Shown here: piece after piece, positions 1 to 13,020 of the stretch | How positions within the stretch are numbered: the first letter of the stretch is position 1 | Layout: every line of letters begins with the position of its first letter | Source: Symsagittifera roscoffensis | Taxonomy: Eukaryota > Xenacoelomorpha > Acoela > Convolutidae | Assembly: GCF_963678635.1 (NCBI RefSeq) | Contig: NC_087062.1 | Location: 5,568,193 to 5,632,192 of the forward strand | Length of the DNA stretch: 64,000 bases | Reading direction: 5' to 3' | The notes under the pieces: generated by a model | The model's input: only the letters and a program-made list of their open reading frames with translations | Database searches by the model: none | What the model was told of the DNA's origin: nothing | Translations under genes and position numbers: made by a program

Positions 1-777
1 GAGCGGCAATCATTGTGAAAACAGCTTGGGATAAAATTTATCACTAGAAGCAGTAATTGAATCTGCAGAAAAATCATCTGCAGGAACTAATTTAGCAATA
101 GTATAAAAATTAACAAGGGCGAATGGTGACAATAAGAGAAAGATTCCACAAGATAGTGAATACCCAATTTTTTCATTCAAACAAAAATCTCGATTTTTTC
201 ATCCGAACAAACAGAACTGTGAATATAGTCTCATAATTACTGACTGGTCTTTGAAGCCAATAGTATCCAAAAAAGAAACCTAGAGCCACTGATGGCGATG
301 TACCTAGCAGTAAGAAAAACTTCGCCCGTGATCTATCAAGAGCAAAATACCACCATAAAATGTATATGTTTAAAAACATAGATTCGAAAGACAACAAAAA
401 TCAATGGCTGTCAAAAAATCAATTTGAAGACAACAAAAATTTATTCAATTTTAACAACGGTCAACTATGGGAAGTCAAGACACATATATCTTTTCGAGAT
501 CGTAGATAGGTTCATCACGAGGTGAATGTAAAGGTAAGCTCAAAAAATGGTCCATGATGGGAAAATAACATCAGCCATCGAGATGGGAGACCCCTAATAC
601 CAAAACGTAGACTCCATACAGCTCCGGAAGCCTCTAAGCTCCATACAAGATGAAGATAGGCTCCATACGTGGTCAACAATGTGTTGACTTTTATCCCTCT
701 TTAAGATTGGAGTTTCAGATGGCCGAGATGGATACAACTCCCGAAGGGCTCGTGAAGCGACAATTCGTAACAGAGGT
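1..777. other. AT-rich stretch without recognisable gene
   Basis: No convincing coding region is seen. Open frames here are short and lack known domains. A minus-strand frame at 173-397 is hydrophobic but has no family match I recognise. Around 600-690 the octamer CTCCATAC recurs three times at irregular spacing. The end of this stretch runs into a foldback repeat. Confidence 0.4.
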
Positions 778-937
778 GACAATTCGTAACAAGCGACAAT
801 CATTTAAGCGGCAATCACTTATTTATGCGCAATATTCCTCTCGTGCCGAACGTAGGCACAGCGGAGCGAAACTGAGCAAGCGCATTCTACTTGCCTGCTA
901 ATGCCTTGTTACGACTTGTCGCTTGTTACGAATTGTC
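778..937. repeat. Foldback (MITE-like) element with 22 bp perfect inverted ends
   Basis: Bases 778-799 and 916-937 are exact reverse complements over 22 bases and enclose about 116 bases. The inner sequence carries GTAGGCACAGCGGAGCGA. A diverged relative with the same kind of core (GCGCAGCGGAGTAAGC) lies near 56620-56770. The short inverted-terminal layout without coding capacity fits a small non-autonomous DNA transposon. No target duplication was identified, so the class is open. Confidence 0.55.
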
Positions 938-1199
938 GCCCTACTGACTACAAACACTGCACGTCCCTTCTGAATAGCGCAGGAGACTCAACAGAAAATG
1001 GAAGGACATCACAGATTATAGCTCAAGTCGGTGTAATGAGAACAATTGCTGCTTGATTGCAGATCAAATCGGAGATAAATCAAATGGAGCAACAGTTGAT
1101 GCTGAGAAAAACCTGAAAGATTTTGGCTATCCGAGTGATTTGAACAAAAAGGCTCTCACCTTCAAGTGTTGATTTTCTGATTTCTAATCTTTTGCGTAG

Positions 1200-2700
1200 A
1201 ACAGAACGACAAGTCTTCTTCTAACAAAACGACAAACGCTCTATCCGATCTTCTGCAATTATTAAGAAACCATCTGAAAATAAATCTCAATGAATCAAAC
1301 ATTGCAGCCTGTTATCCCTTGTATAGTAACCCCAAACCACCTATTATTGATAAATTCATTTTCAATTCAACTCCACTGATCGGGATATTATCCGGAGGAA
1401 AAAACTGTGGCTGAAATCAGTACGAACTTCACAGAATTTGCCAATCATTGTTGAGGAATGCCTTGAACCACGCGATGACAGATTAAAGTGGAAGTGAGGC
1501 ATTTAGGAGTGAGCACCCACAACCAACTGTTGAAGAAAAAGACAACGACGACATTGCAATGGATATCAGAAACTGGGCGGACTGTCCAGAAACACCAAAA
1601 CCTCCACCGATGCAGCTTAAGCCACGCACTATACCATATATTCGAAAAGAAAAAACCCACTGGCCCCCATTGATGAAGATCAGCGGAAAGTGCTAACTGA
1701 GAGCATCATCAAAGGATTGGTACCTGCAATCATCAAAGCCCTACGACCAGCAGAAAAATTAGCTCTAAACAGCTCTCCAACCAATGTGAACCTTCCATCA
1801 CTTTTTAGAGGCGCTAATATACTGTCCTGAGGCTCCTCCTCATGTTATTTGTCTGTCTGAAACATGGCCTAAAATGGATGAAGATCCGCCAATTTTTCTG
1901 GTAAAAGATTACAAGGAACTTGAATCTAAAGAACGTGACTACAAAGGGGGAGGTGTGATGATACAAACACTTGAAGGATATTTGACTTGAAAGATATTTC
2001 TATATTATTGAACAACTCAAAATCTGCAAATTTGGATGTAAGAGGTTTCAGCTTAAACTTAACCCTTATTTACAAAAAAACCAAGAAACCACTAATTGCA
2101 GTTCATTGAAGATTTGGATAACCTACCCGAAAGTTTTTCCTTAGAATCCATACCGCATGTTTTATGTAGAGATTTCAATATTGATACATCAAAACAAAAA
2201 TCTCAACAAATAAAAACACTAAAAAAATTGAAATAATTTAGCCAACACGCGTAACTGATCACTCGGCTACGTGTATTGACCACTTTGCCATCAAAAATTT
2301 AAATAATGTGGATGCGGCAGTTTTAAAGCATTAAATCTTCTGCGATCTTTATCCAATTACTGTTTACTTCCAAGTCCATTAAACAATCCACTTGAAATTT
2401 CTAGATATGTTTTTTTTTCGCACAAGATTGAGAACAAACTGAAAAATATCTTTTTCTGCTAGAACACAAATTGAGCCAACTAGTCGTATCGGATTATGCG
2501 AATGCATCCTTCAAAGATTTTAAAAATCTTTTCTTAGAGGCATTCATCAAATTTGCTCCAGTAAAAAAGAAATTGAATCAGAGAAATAATTACCGAGATG
2601 GTTCAGCAATCGCAATAAAATCTTAGGAACTAAAAAAATCACAAAAAAAATCTGATTAAATTATAAGGCAAACACAGAAAAAAAACATTTAATCAACCCG
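1200..2700 (+). mobile_element. Decayed LINE relic: ORF1 end plus AP endonuclease, no reverse transcriptase
   Basis: Translation in shifting frames gives pieces of a non-LTR retrotransposon. At about 1243-1360 there is an ORF1-type end (NIAACYPL, then PPIIDKF). At about 1510-1830 a coding-like stretch follows, with a frameshift near 1670. From about 1815 comes an APE-type endonuclease: VICLSETW, then GGGVM, then a decayed GDFNID (read as RDFNID), then CIDHF near 2275. The endonuclease appears to continue to about 2600 (FKDFKNLFLEAF). No reverse transcriptase motif follows. Stops and frameshifts show it is dead. The clade is not resolved. Confidence 0.6.
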
Positions 2701-3469
2701 TTTTTTGCAACCCGTTCAGGATCTATCAAAATTTACGAACGCTTAATGTACAACAGGGTTTATACTTTTTTCGAAAGATTCCAGTTATTTTACGATCAAC
2801 GAAAGAATACAGTTATTTTACGGAGGTGGGGAAAGAAATAATCGTAAAAAAAAAAACATTTTTTGTTTAATAAGGCTCTCAAATTTTGTAGCGATATATA
2901 TTGCTGTCATTTGTTTATTTAGTTATATCAATTTATTTGGGCTTGAATGCATTTATTGTTCTTCTTCTTCTTTTTGTTCTAACCCTTTGTTTATCTGGAA
3001 CTAGGGTGGAAAAGATACAAGACCGAGAGGAAGTGAAGTCTCTTGAGAATGAAATGGGGGTCCTCAGTTAACGGAGCCGAGAATGAGAAGATCAACTCAT
3101 TGAGAAAGAGGTGCCATTATTCTGATCCGTTGGTTCGACTATAAATTGTGAGTTGTGGGACGCTGGTGCGACGTCTACGCTGAAAGACGAGGTCAAGAGG
3201 ACAAGAGTTGCAATGATTCTGATTGAATTGAAGCTTGACGGGAGATCAAATGATCAGTTGGATTATGACTGGGAGCTAGAGTAGATTAGATCGCACAGCC
3301 TCTAACAAGAAACTAAGGGTGTCAGAGGCAAATAGTCATGTGATTGTTGTTATCGAGATGATTTCAGTGATGATGTTTTAGAGATTACGCATACTCAACT
3401 GAAATTACGAGTTAATTAGTAAACTACTGCAAACTACTGAAAAAATGTGATCTACCAAAAAAATGAAAA
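2701..3469. other. Unassigned AT-rich stretch
   Basis: No domain is recognised. One frame at about 3000-3290 reads as hydrophilic, coding-like peptide (RVEKIQDREEVK..., ending WELE and a stop) with internal stops. It may be a relic exon or element piece. Nothing else is supported. Confidence 0.25.
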
Positions 3470-5420
3470 AATTTTGTATTCGGTTGTGTAATCATCGGAA
3501 TGAGTCGATGGTGTATCATAATAAAGCTCTTCTAGTCGTTAATTGAACGACAAAATAAAAATTTTGAAAAATGTTCTAACTGTCGAGAGAAACCAGTTTG
3601 AATTTTTTTAGTCTATATTCAAGCAAATAAGTTGAGTGTGCAGCTTACAAAAGCTACGTTAGGTCTAATTTAAGCGGTGAAAACACAGTGTTGAGTTTTT
3701 TTTTTCAGTGCCCTTTAAGGAGTCAAAAATTTCAGCAAAAATAGTGAAAAAAGAACTTTTAAATTTATAAATTTTCGTTGACCAAAACTTCTTAGCATAA
3801 AATTTCCATATATGAAAAACTTCTGACCATACAATTTCATACAATTCCATACGTACAGAAAATTGTATGAAATCTATAAGATAAGCATTTTTCCATATGT
3901 GAAAATTATATAATAAGTTTTTTTTTTCCATAAACGAAAAAGTTGATTTTTTCTAATATTAGTTTCTGCAAAACTGTGAGTTGGGTTCGTAACCGAGCGC
4001 AAGTGACAAGTACTTTGTTTACTCAAAGCACCAAAGTATGGACTGTCTGTGCATGTATAATGAGTAGAAAAGCAATTTTCTTAAAGCTGTCTTTTACAAA
4101 TGATGTAACGAAAGTAACGAACTTTAAACTTTTGGCAAAATCTTCTAACGATGTTTATTTTTGAAACTTGAAATCTCAAATGATCAAACAATGATCAAGG
4201 CATACACAAACTTACCATAGAAAAAATAGGAGCTTTCAGCGTTCTTGAAAAAAGTTATTAATCGAAAAATAAAAAAGTTTCAGCTTTAGTTTATCCAGTA
4301 CTAAATTATACACACAAAACATTAAATTTTGCACGCAAAAATTTTTTCTTGAAAAAGTTTGTTTGAGTACAAAATTCAATTTGGTGTTGAAAAAAAAAAC
4401 GAAAAAATCTTTGGAGCAATTCCAAAATTACTTCAAAATTACAAGTCGTCATCAAAAAAACGCTAGTCAAACAATTTCCATATAAGTGAAAGTATTTTTT
4501 TCGAGGAACAAAAACCTCGGTGTTTTAATCACCTAACTGTTTTAATTGTTTTAAATAGCCGCAGAAACTAGTTCGAATCTTTTTTCAATGATTTTTTGTA
4601 TCTTGATGTATGGAATTGTATGATAAGCAATTTCGCAATTTCGGTGTATGGAGGTCAACCCGGGTTTTTAGTCAAATGTTTTTTAGAAAACACAGTTTTT
4701 TAATTGGCCTATATTCCTATGACTGCCGAATATTCTTAAGTCATATTAATTTGTTCGGATCTTCTTTTTAACATCATGCAGAAAAAACTATATCAATTTA
4801 ACAAAAAAAATGTATTTTTCAAGACTATGGAAAACCTCTAAAACCGAAGTACCTCAAAAGGTTGAAAACAGAAGAAAAAATCATTTTTTCTTCTATTTTT
4901 TAGCCACAATGAATTTCTTCAATGAAATTATCAACCCATCATTTCACTGGCATACCGTGGAAGTGAGCTCTAATAACTTTTGTTTGATTTGTTTTACATG
5001 CGATCATTGTTCGTTTTTCAGGACCAAATTTTTTAACGAGATCAAAACTCTGCACTATTACTTTCTTTGATACTATTATTTTGTTAACTTAAAACAAGAA
5101 ACAGCTTGCAATGTAAAGAAATTGGATGAGATGTTAAAAGAAAAGGGAAAGAAGCCTAAACATCTCAAAAAAATGTTTGTAAACAGGGAGCGGCGACGGC
5201 CAAGGAGGATTATCCAACAAAAGAGAAACATAGAGGTTAATTCATGATGGGTATCTTTTTCAACCAATAGTTATTGAAGTTCAGGGACTGAGATTTTTCG
5301 AAGTTATCTGTGTAAGAACCAAAAGCAGATAGTTTTTAGCACAAAATTTCCCTCGCACATCAAGTTGCGAACGCGGAATTTGTACTTGACATTTTTAATG
5401 ATAAAAATAATCAATGATTA
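3470..5420 (+). mobile_element. R2-like LINE relic, copy 1 (internally deleted)
   Basis: This is the first of three same-strand decayed copies of one LINE family. Its segments near 3470-3660 and 4740-5165 reappear in copy 3 at about 6720-6905 and 7130-7575. The peptide ETACNVKKLDEML (from about 5095) corresponds to EIACKAKTLNQVL in copy 3. Soon afterwards, near 5345-5385, comes the family's C-terminal signature read as SLAHQVANAEF. The reverse transcriptase between them is missing, so the copy has a large internal deletion as well as many stops. Confidence 0.5.
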
Positions 5421-5429
5421 GGCTATAAC

Positions 5430-6490
5430 TAATTACTATTCAATATCAAGTCAAGATTGTTTGAAGCCGCCTTTGCTGCTGCAACTGAAAACAAAAAACA
5501 CTGGTAAACGTTTTTGATTGAAACGCCACACAACAATGCACTTAGAATAAGAGGAGACAGCTTGCAAATTAATTGGAAGAGATCCTGAAAGACAATACAA
5601 TGGCATCCAAACAGCTCAAAAGATTTTAAAAAAATGAGCCTCATTGTTTTTTTTAATTGGTTCACAAAGCTCCTAAACTTTTTGATGAAAATAGAGTACC
5701 CGAACGGTTAAGATTTTTTAAAGACAAACTAACCGCTGTAATAAAAAAAACAGACAGGCTTGGGACCAACTGTCATCATCCTCAAGCTAAAACGCATCGC
5801 GTCTAAATGCGCAGGAAGCAAGGTTCTCGCAGAACGACAAATTTTTTCCGAGTTCTCAGTTAGGATGTAGTACTAAACCAGGAGCTGAATTTGCTAAACA
5901 ATCCCTTAGAACTTTGATGGAACGTGATGACAAGCCAAAGTGCTCAATTTTATTAAAACTGAATTAAAATAAGGCAATTAAAATGCATGATAGGTAATAT
6001 ATAATGAATCACAATGTTTAATTCAACAGGAATTGTGCAAATACACTCAAAGCGCTTTCAGTAATACGAGATACATTTTCTACGAGATACCTTTTCTAAG
6101 GAAGTTGAATCTTTATCTCATCAGACGAAAAGGGACGAGTTACCCCGAGGACCCACCTATTTTTTGATACAATCCAGAGGTTTGGCATTAGATTAAACAC
6201 AGCCACGATTTTTCTTCGGGGAACGGCAACGGCCAAAGCAGAATATCGCGAAATCCTCAAACAAAAAGAGCTAAATGCTGATGGGCATTTTTTTCAACCG
6301 AAAGTCTTCGAAATTTGGGGTACCACGGGACCTAGCAATGAGATTTTTCTCAGTCATCTCTGTAAAAACCAAAAATTGCTTAAGAAATCTCCCTCTCAAA
6401 TCCGATTGCGAACGCCGAAAGTGAATTTGGCGCTGTTACTGATAAAAATACCGAATGACAAGCTAAAGCTAATTATGATAAATCAATGTC
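5430..6490 (+). mobile_element. R2-like LINE relic, copy 2 (internally deleted)
   Basis: The copy starts with the shared N-terminal segment (ETACKL near 5555). It then shows a reverse transcriptase beginning (LKRIASKCAG at about 5785, then GAEFAKQSLRTL and SILLKLN to about 5965). It jumps to the C-terminal segment at 6215-6450 (SLSNPIANAES). The C-terminal segment aligns with 5185-5390 of copy 1 and 10290-10470 of copy 3. Motif C of the reverse transcriptase and the nuclease region are absent, and frames are broken. Confidence 0.5.
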
Positions 6491-6719
6491 ATTTACAAGA
6501 TTGTTATGGCGCCATTCCTGCTTCAGCTAAAAACAAAAATATTGTCAAATAATTTAGAGTGAAAGGACAACACAACCACACAACCACACAACCAAGTATC
6601 TTTTTTAACATTGTTTTTAATGAAAACAAGTTTGTAAATTTCGTTTAGAAGAACGGTCTACCCAATTTTGACGAGTAACTTTTTATAACTTGTTAATCCG
6701 ATTGTTTGCAGTATATGGA

Positions 6720-9700
6720 TGATTTTTGTATACGCTTGTGTAATTATCTGAATGGGTAGAGTAATATATCATACTCAAGCCTTTGTAGTCGTAAATTGAA
6801 TGAAAAGATCAAAAACTTGTCAAATAAACCCAATGGAATTTTTGATGTTTAATCTAGTTTCAAGCTAATTAGTTGAACGTGCAGGTTTACAAAAGCTTTT
6901 TGATGCATAAAGTTATTTGATGAGATTAAACTTTTTTTCGAGTAAAACTAGTTTTTACATTTTTTGCGTCTTTTCGGGAATCAAACATTTTAGGCTTCAA
7001 GAAATCCCTGCAAAAATGGTGAAACGAAAAGTTCATGTTTTTTTTAAGTCACTTTTCCACAAAAAAAAACAGATTTTCAATCGGCCTTGTCTAGTATAAA
7101 ACAATCAAATATGCTTAACATCTGTGTTTGTTTTTTGATCAGATCTTCTAATCACACCTTGCAGAAAAAAACTATAACTTCATTTTCAAAAAAAATGTGT
7201 GTTTTAAGAATATGGTCGGAACAATTTGTGCTATTTGCAGAGTAACCCGTGTAAATCAAAAGATTGAAAATAGAACGAACAAAGGCAATTTTTTATTTTG
7301 GTTAGCCCCTCAAATTTCCTTCAGTGAAGTATCAAACCTTCAATCAGTGGCATAACGCATTAATCTCTACAAGTTTTTAGTTGATTTCATTCACATGAGA
7401 CCATTGTTAGTGTTATAGGACTAATCTTTCTAATGGGCTTCTAGGCGCAACCAAATTTCTGCACAATTTCTTTTCAATTCTATCGTTTTGTTCAATTAAA
7501 CTAAGAAATAGCTTGCAAAGCAAAGACATTGAATCAGGTGTTACAAGAAAATACAAAGGAGCCTAAAGACTCAAATAACAAGGAAAATGAAACTAATTAA
7601 TCTTTAAATTGCTTACAAAGTTCCTAGAATTTATTGGTAAAAATTAGGATCTTTTTGAAGCAAAACTAATCGTAACAAAAAACAGACAGGCTCGCGACCA
7701 ACTGCCACCAGGTTTGCTCTAAAACGTATCGGATCTAAACGCGTGCTAAAATGCATCGCATCAAAACGCGTGGGATTCAAGGTTTTCGAAGAACAACAAA
7801 AAAGGTTACCAACCTCAGTTAAAATGTGGAACTTTACCAGGAGCTGAAACTGCTGAACAACCCTTTAGATATAGCGTGCCAACAACACGAAGTGCTCAGT
7901 TTTTTTTTTAAATTGTTTTTGGTACGGCATTCAATTCGCTCAATAGAGAAACTATGCTGAATCACGTTTTTTCGAACCACCCGGAGTTGTACAAATATAC
8001 TCATTCCGCATACGCTAAACCAAGTTATCTTTTTCAACGGAAGTTACATCATTATGTCGGAGGACGGAACACAACAAGTTGATCCCGATGCTCGACTGCT
8101 TTTTGCTGAAAGAAAAAAGACGCTAGTAAAAAATCTTCAACCCAAAGAAAACGTTTGGTGTTTAGATGTTGAAACCTAGCCGATGTCTACAAGATAATGC
8201 TCCGATACATTAAAAATATACTGATATCAGAAAAATACTATGATTTAAGCGCAAACCCACAAAAATTTGAGCTATGTTTTCTAGGACAGACCACAAATAC
8301 ACAGTACAATACAATTATAGGTCATTTTCGAAAAGTATGTTAAAAATCAAATTCAATTATGGAATTTTAATCTAGGGCTTGCCTCGCAAATCCTGTCAAA
8401 CAGAACTGCTAAATGAAAAAATAGCAGAGCTGGAAAATTTCTGAGGATATTGAGAAGCTGGATTTTTGTGTTTTTTAATTCTTAAAAACTTGCTTTGTTT
8501 TTTGAGTATAAGTCAATGTTTTATTGCAAAGTGATTTTTTGGAAAAATACGATCGAATTTCAAGAAACTCTTTATGTGAAGTAACAATTGTAGAAATGAA
8601 TGATGACCAACTTTTGCGGGCAGTTCTCCCGGTAGCCAAGGGTGGCTTGGGTGTATATTCCGCTCGCCTACTAGATTTACGCTTTTTTAGACTAAGCAGT
8701 AGGAGCCAAAGCTACGTTTTTGAGATTCTTGGTTTGGAACACGATGATGAAACATACAAAGATGCATTAAAACTTCGGTTTGATTCAGCAATTTGTGAAT
8801 GAACTCCAGAAACTAAATCCCATAAAAAAATGGACGGATCCCAATTTTGACAAAGAAATTTCTCAAATGATTTTGACACTTGAACCTACGGATGTACAAA
8901 ATTTCAATGCTTAGCAGGATGGGTTCGAATCGAAATGATTGAATGTCATCACTTGTAAGAATCTAAAATTGAAAATGTCAAATCAGCATCTTAGAATTGT
9001 AATTGGACTTCGTCTAGGTTCAAAAAATTGTGAAATACATAGATGCGTTTGCGGAAAAGATGTAACCAAAGATGAATGGCATGGCCTATTTTGACTCAAA
9101 ACGCTAGGACTTTAAATTTGAATGCCCATGAAAAGCGAAGTCTGGGTTCCACTCACATCCCTTCTGTTTTGGAACCACGACACCTCCACAAGGCAGATCA
9201 GAAGCAACCAGACGATTTGACGCTCGTCCCATGGGCTGTCGGTAGGCAGATCTTGTCGGATGTAACGGTAAAGGACTTAGTAGCCTCTAGATGAATAAGC
9301 GCAGGCTCTGTTTTTAACCCCGGATTGGCCATCGCCGAGGCGGAAGATTGACAATCTGACCAAGATCTCGTTTTAATTAATGATGAATTTTTTTTCTACC
9401 TATAGCTTTGTAACATTCGCCCGGAAGTACATACCGACGGGGAAAAAAGCTAGATTATGAAGCGACTGGCTAGCGTCCAAACACAGCTTCACATGCTTTC
9501 AACCGTCTCTACCAAAGCCAGTTCTAGGTGTGGTCCATTAAAATTGGGTCGACAAAGCCATTACTATTTAAGGCCTCGGCAACTTAAATGCAAAAATAGC
9601 GAGCTCATGGCACGGTCTCAGTATCCCCAGACCACGAGGTCACTCTCAAAAACAGGGCCAATTTTTTATTATCATATTACCAATTGTTTTTGTTCAGTAG

Positions 9701-10540
9701 ATAAAAATCATTATATCCGTCGGAGATGAACCAACCCTCTCCCTCATCTCCTACCTTCTCATACCCCGAAATTGATTTCGGTGTTAATTAAATTCAACTC
9801 AGGACATACGAGGAAGCTAAATGCTGTTAAAAATACAGTTTCAGTCGCTTCCCGAGACCCTTTTGGATTCTCGAATCTGGACGAAGAGCAGTCTTATCGT
9901 CACTCGGGAAGGGTAATAAAATCCTCCCGATACCCCTCCGAATTATCGGGAATTGCTCCGTAACGATTGTAGCGGCACAATCGTTACAATTCGGAATGTT
10001 CTTCTAACAATATTATCGATCGTAACTCCAAATGGTATGGTAGGTCTGTTTTCTAGAAGCGGAAATCTTTGCTAAGTTGATTTTCGCGCTTTTTCTGTAA
10101 TCGCGAAAATAAAAAACGTCACGTGTTTTTACAATCGAATCTTTAGAATTTCACATATCAGCTAAAACCGACCCCTCCCAATTCGATCTGTTTCAAATAA
10201 GACCATTAATCTTCTGAAACAGCCAACTTCCACTAAACTGTTCCAATAAAATTTCAATTGAGTCATGCATTTTGACCGCCCTTCTGGTCGAATGTCACAT
10301 TTTTGAAGTTCAGGGTGCGGCCGTCCCTAACACTGATATTTTTCTGAACATGCTTTAAATAATTTTGTGCTCGTGTACCGAGGAACCCAGGGCAGGTAGC
10401 TTTCCTAAGCAGATAATGTCCCTCGCAATACAGGTTGCGAACGCTGCCTGTTTACTCGGCTGGATTAATGATAAAACTAGTTTCCAATATATTTTTTTAT
10501 TGTTTAAAGCCAAGGGGAAAAAAGCGCTGCTTTATATAAG
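6720..10540 (+). mobile_element. R2-like LINE relic, copy 3 (longest; RT plus candidate C-terminal nuclease)
   Basis: This is the most complete copy. Reading across frames: LKRIGSK (about 7725), NAFNSL-type motif A, YKYTHSAYAKPSYLFF, then motif B' as GTQQVDPDARLLF (about 8070-8110) and motif C as NVWCLDVET (8150-8178), where the usual DD pair has decayed to DV. The thumb region ends with LPVAKGGLGVYSA (8620-8665). A C-C-C-H-C cysteine cluster lies at 9029-9093 (CEIHRCVCGK then WHGLF). A PDD...DVT motif follows at 9200-9290, resembling the restriction-like endonuclease of R2/R4-type LINEs. The C-terminal signature SLAIQVANAACLLGW is at 10416-10464. Clade placement is inference. Many stops show the copy is dead. 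Confidence 0.6.
9961..9986. repeat. Perfect 10 bp hairpin
   Basis: TAACGATTGT at 9961-9970 pairs exactly with ACAATCGTTA at 9977-9986 around a 6-base loop. It sits inside the R2-like copy 3 region, between the nuclease-like segment and the C-terminal signature. It may be the remnant of an inserted foldback repeat. No function is shown. Confidence 0.5.
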
Positions 10541-13020
10541 TAAATGACAGACTCGTAGCCTAAAAACAGGTCAGTATTTTGGGTCACTTTCAACTCTTTA
10601 TTCTGTGCAGGTGTTAGTTTTCTCAATCTGGTCGGCTTGATTCCCAACCATCTGACTCTCTTTTCTTCTATCCACAAAATACTTTACCCTTCCATATCTA
10701 GAAGATTGCGAAGATTTTGTCTGGATGATGTGATGAAAGTACTCCTGACTGTAACCTCGGTTACTATGATAACTCCGACCTTGTTATGCTTAATAAAACA
10801 AAAAAAAATCGTACCAAACTCCAAAAGGTGATCAACATTGCTGAAGCAAAATGGCTGGAATGGATGCTTAGGTACGCAAAATTTTGAATGATCTATGCGG
10901 AGAAGAAACTAGTGTTGCGGAACTTTACAGTACTGGGAAGAAAAAAGAAAATGGTACAAGACCAAGAACACTGATAGTCAAGCTGCCGATCTACTGGCAG
11001 TACCACAAGTTGAAGGACTCTTCTGAAAACGTCTTTATCTCCCGTGAACTAACGAAAATTGAACATGAGCTAGAAAGGAAGTTGCTAAAATGCCGATACG
11101 AACTTATTCATTCTGGCAGGTCGCAAAGGAAAACGCAACAATCCGCGGTTTGAAACTGTTTATAAACGGACAGGAACAAAAATTGGAATGACTACAAGCC
11201 GAATTTGTCATAATATTGCTTATTAATGCCAGGTCCCTCAAAAAGCCAAACGCCCTGTTACATTTACATAGAGACATATTAGACCAAAATGTTGACATCT
11301 GTCTTGTTTGCGAAAGCTGATTGGGTGTTAATGTTGATTGTTCCTTCATGCTGCCTGGTTACCACCTTGAAAGACAAAATCGAAGCCATAAGAACTCCAA
11401 TAAGCAAACTGGAGGCGGAGTATGAGCCTTTATTAGGCACAACCTGTCGTACGCACGGCTACATCCTCTCGGTTCCGATCAGTGTGAAAATTTGTGGCTT
11501 GACTTCTTCGTAAATCCTCGTGTTTTACTCTGCTTACTTTACTTCCCTCCAGACGCCTGTAATGCGGAAGCAGTCTCCGAACATATTTTTTCCACGGTTG
11601 AGAAGAGCATGCAAATCACAGCCTACGGTTGCGTTGTCGACAAAGACCATATTTCGACTCATTGCAATTTGTATCTTCTTAACACCGATCCAACGCGCGG
11701 AGCACGAAATCTTCACAAATTTCTATGCGATGACCCGTGTAAATTCCAATGCTGCAAAACGTTTTCTCTTACAATATCAAGTGACCACTTGGGAGTTATT
11801 GCAAAAAATGTCAAATCCAAGCATTCTCGCAGCAAAATGGTTTTCCGAGACCAACGTGTTCAATTTAAACGAGCTTGCAATCTTGCATTTGATCAATGTG
11901 CTTTTTCTCAAATCCTGCACATAAATGACGTCAATCAGGCGGTTTCAGATTTGAGCCATGTCCTCACCTCGTATTTTAACCATTTCTGTCCATTGCGTCG
12001 GGTTTTTCTAGGAAAACCGAGCCGCCATTTGTCACACCAGTTGTAAAGATTTTGCTTAAAAAGAAAAACAAGCTTTTCAAGAAAAGCCGGGTTATTGATG
12101 CTTTAGCGGTTGCTGCAGAAATTCGCCACAAGATTTTTTTCGAATAACTCTCGGAACAAACAAAAGGGAAGCAAATCGTGGTGGAAGCAAGTCAACTATT
12201 ATGTGAAACGTGAACAACCCGTCATTGAAAACCACTTCGACGCAAATGAACTAAATTTTCATTATAATCATATTAGCACTAATCTCGTAAACACGATGCC
12301 TCAAATCTATGACACACATGGTTACCAACTTCCTGTTGTTCATGTACGCCAGGTGTTTAATTACATATCAAAGTTGAAAAAACTAGTGTTGGCCCTGACG
12401 GTCTGCCGTATTGGTTATACCGTAAAAACTCCCATTATCTAGCAGAGCCCTTGACGCACTTTTTTAATCTGTTTTTATCAAGTACGGTTTTTCCTGAAAC
12501 TTGGGCAATTGGTTGCATAAAGCCTATTGCGAAGTGCCCCGTCCATCTGAGTTTTCTGACTTGCGGCTTATTTGTCTGACTCCTATTATTGCTCGTGTGT
12601 TTGAGCGAATTGTCTTTGACAGCTTTGTATCTAAGCGATATCACTCAACACTGTCGAACGATCAGCTCCTACGTGCGTGCTTATCAAGCTACTAAACGAT
12701 GTGTACTACCTCCGTTCAGAAAATGACTACGTTAGACTTATCACTCTTGATTTAAGCAAAGCGTTCGATTCTATTTCTCATCGTGCTATTATTGATGGAC
12801 TTCTTAAGTCTCCTTATAACCCCTTTCTTTTAAACTGGTTCATCAGTTTTCTTTCTGGTCGCGTACATTCGACTCTTGTAAACGATCAACTATCTCGTGA
12901 ACTAACTACCAGTCAAGGCGTTCCGCAAGGGACAGTAAACGGGCCACCGCTTTTCAACAGTGGTAGAAATGACATATCAGTCACAACTGAGTGGTAAAAA
13001 CGGCAGATCAATGTAAAATA

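Noticed and set aside
173-397. Minus-strand hydrophobic open frame
   Set aside because: Short, no known domain, no clear splice context or repeat of the pattern; composition alone is not enough.
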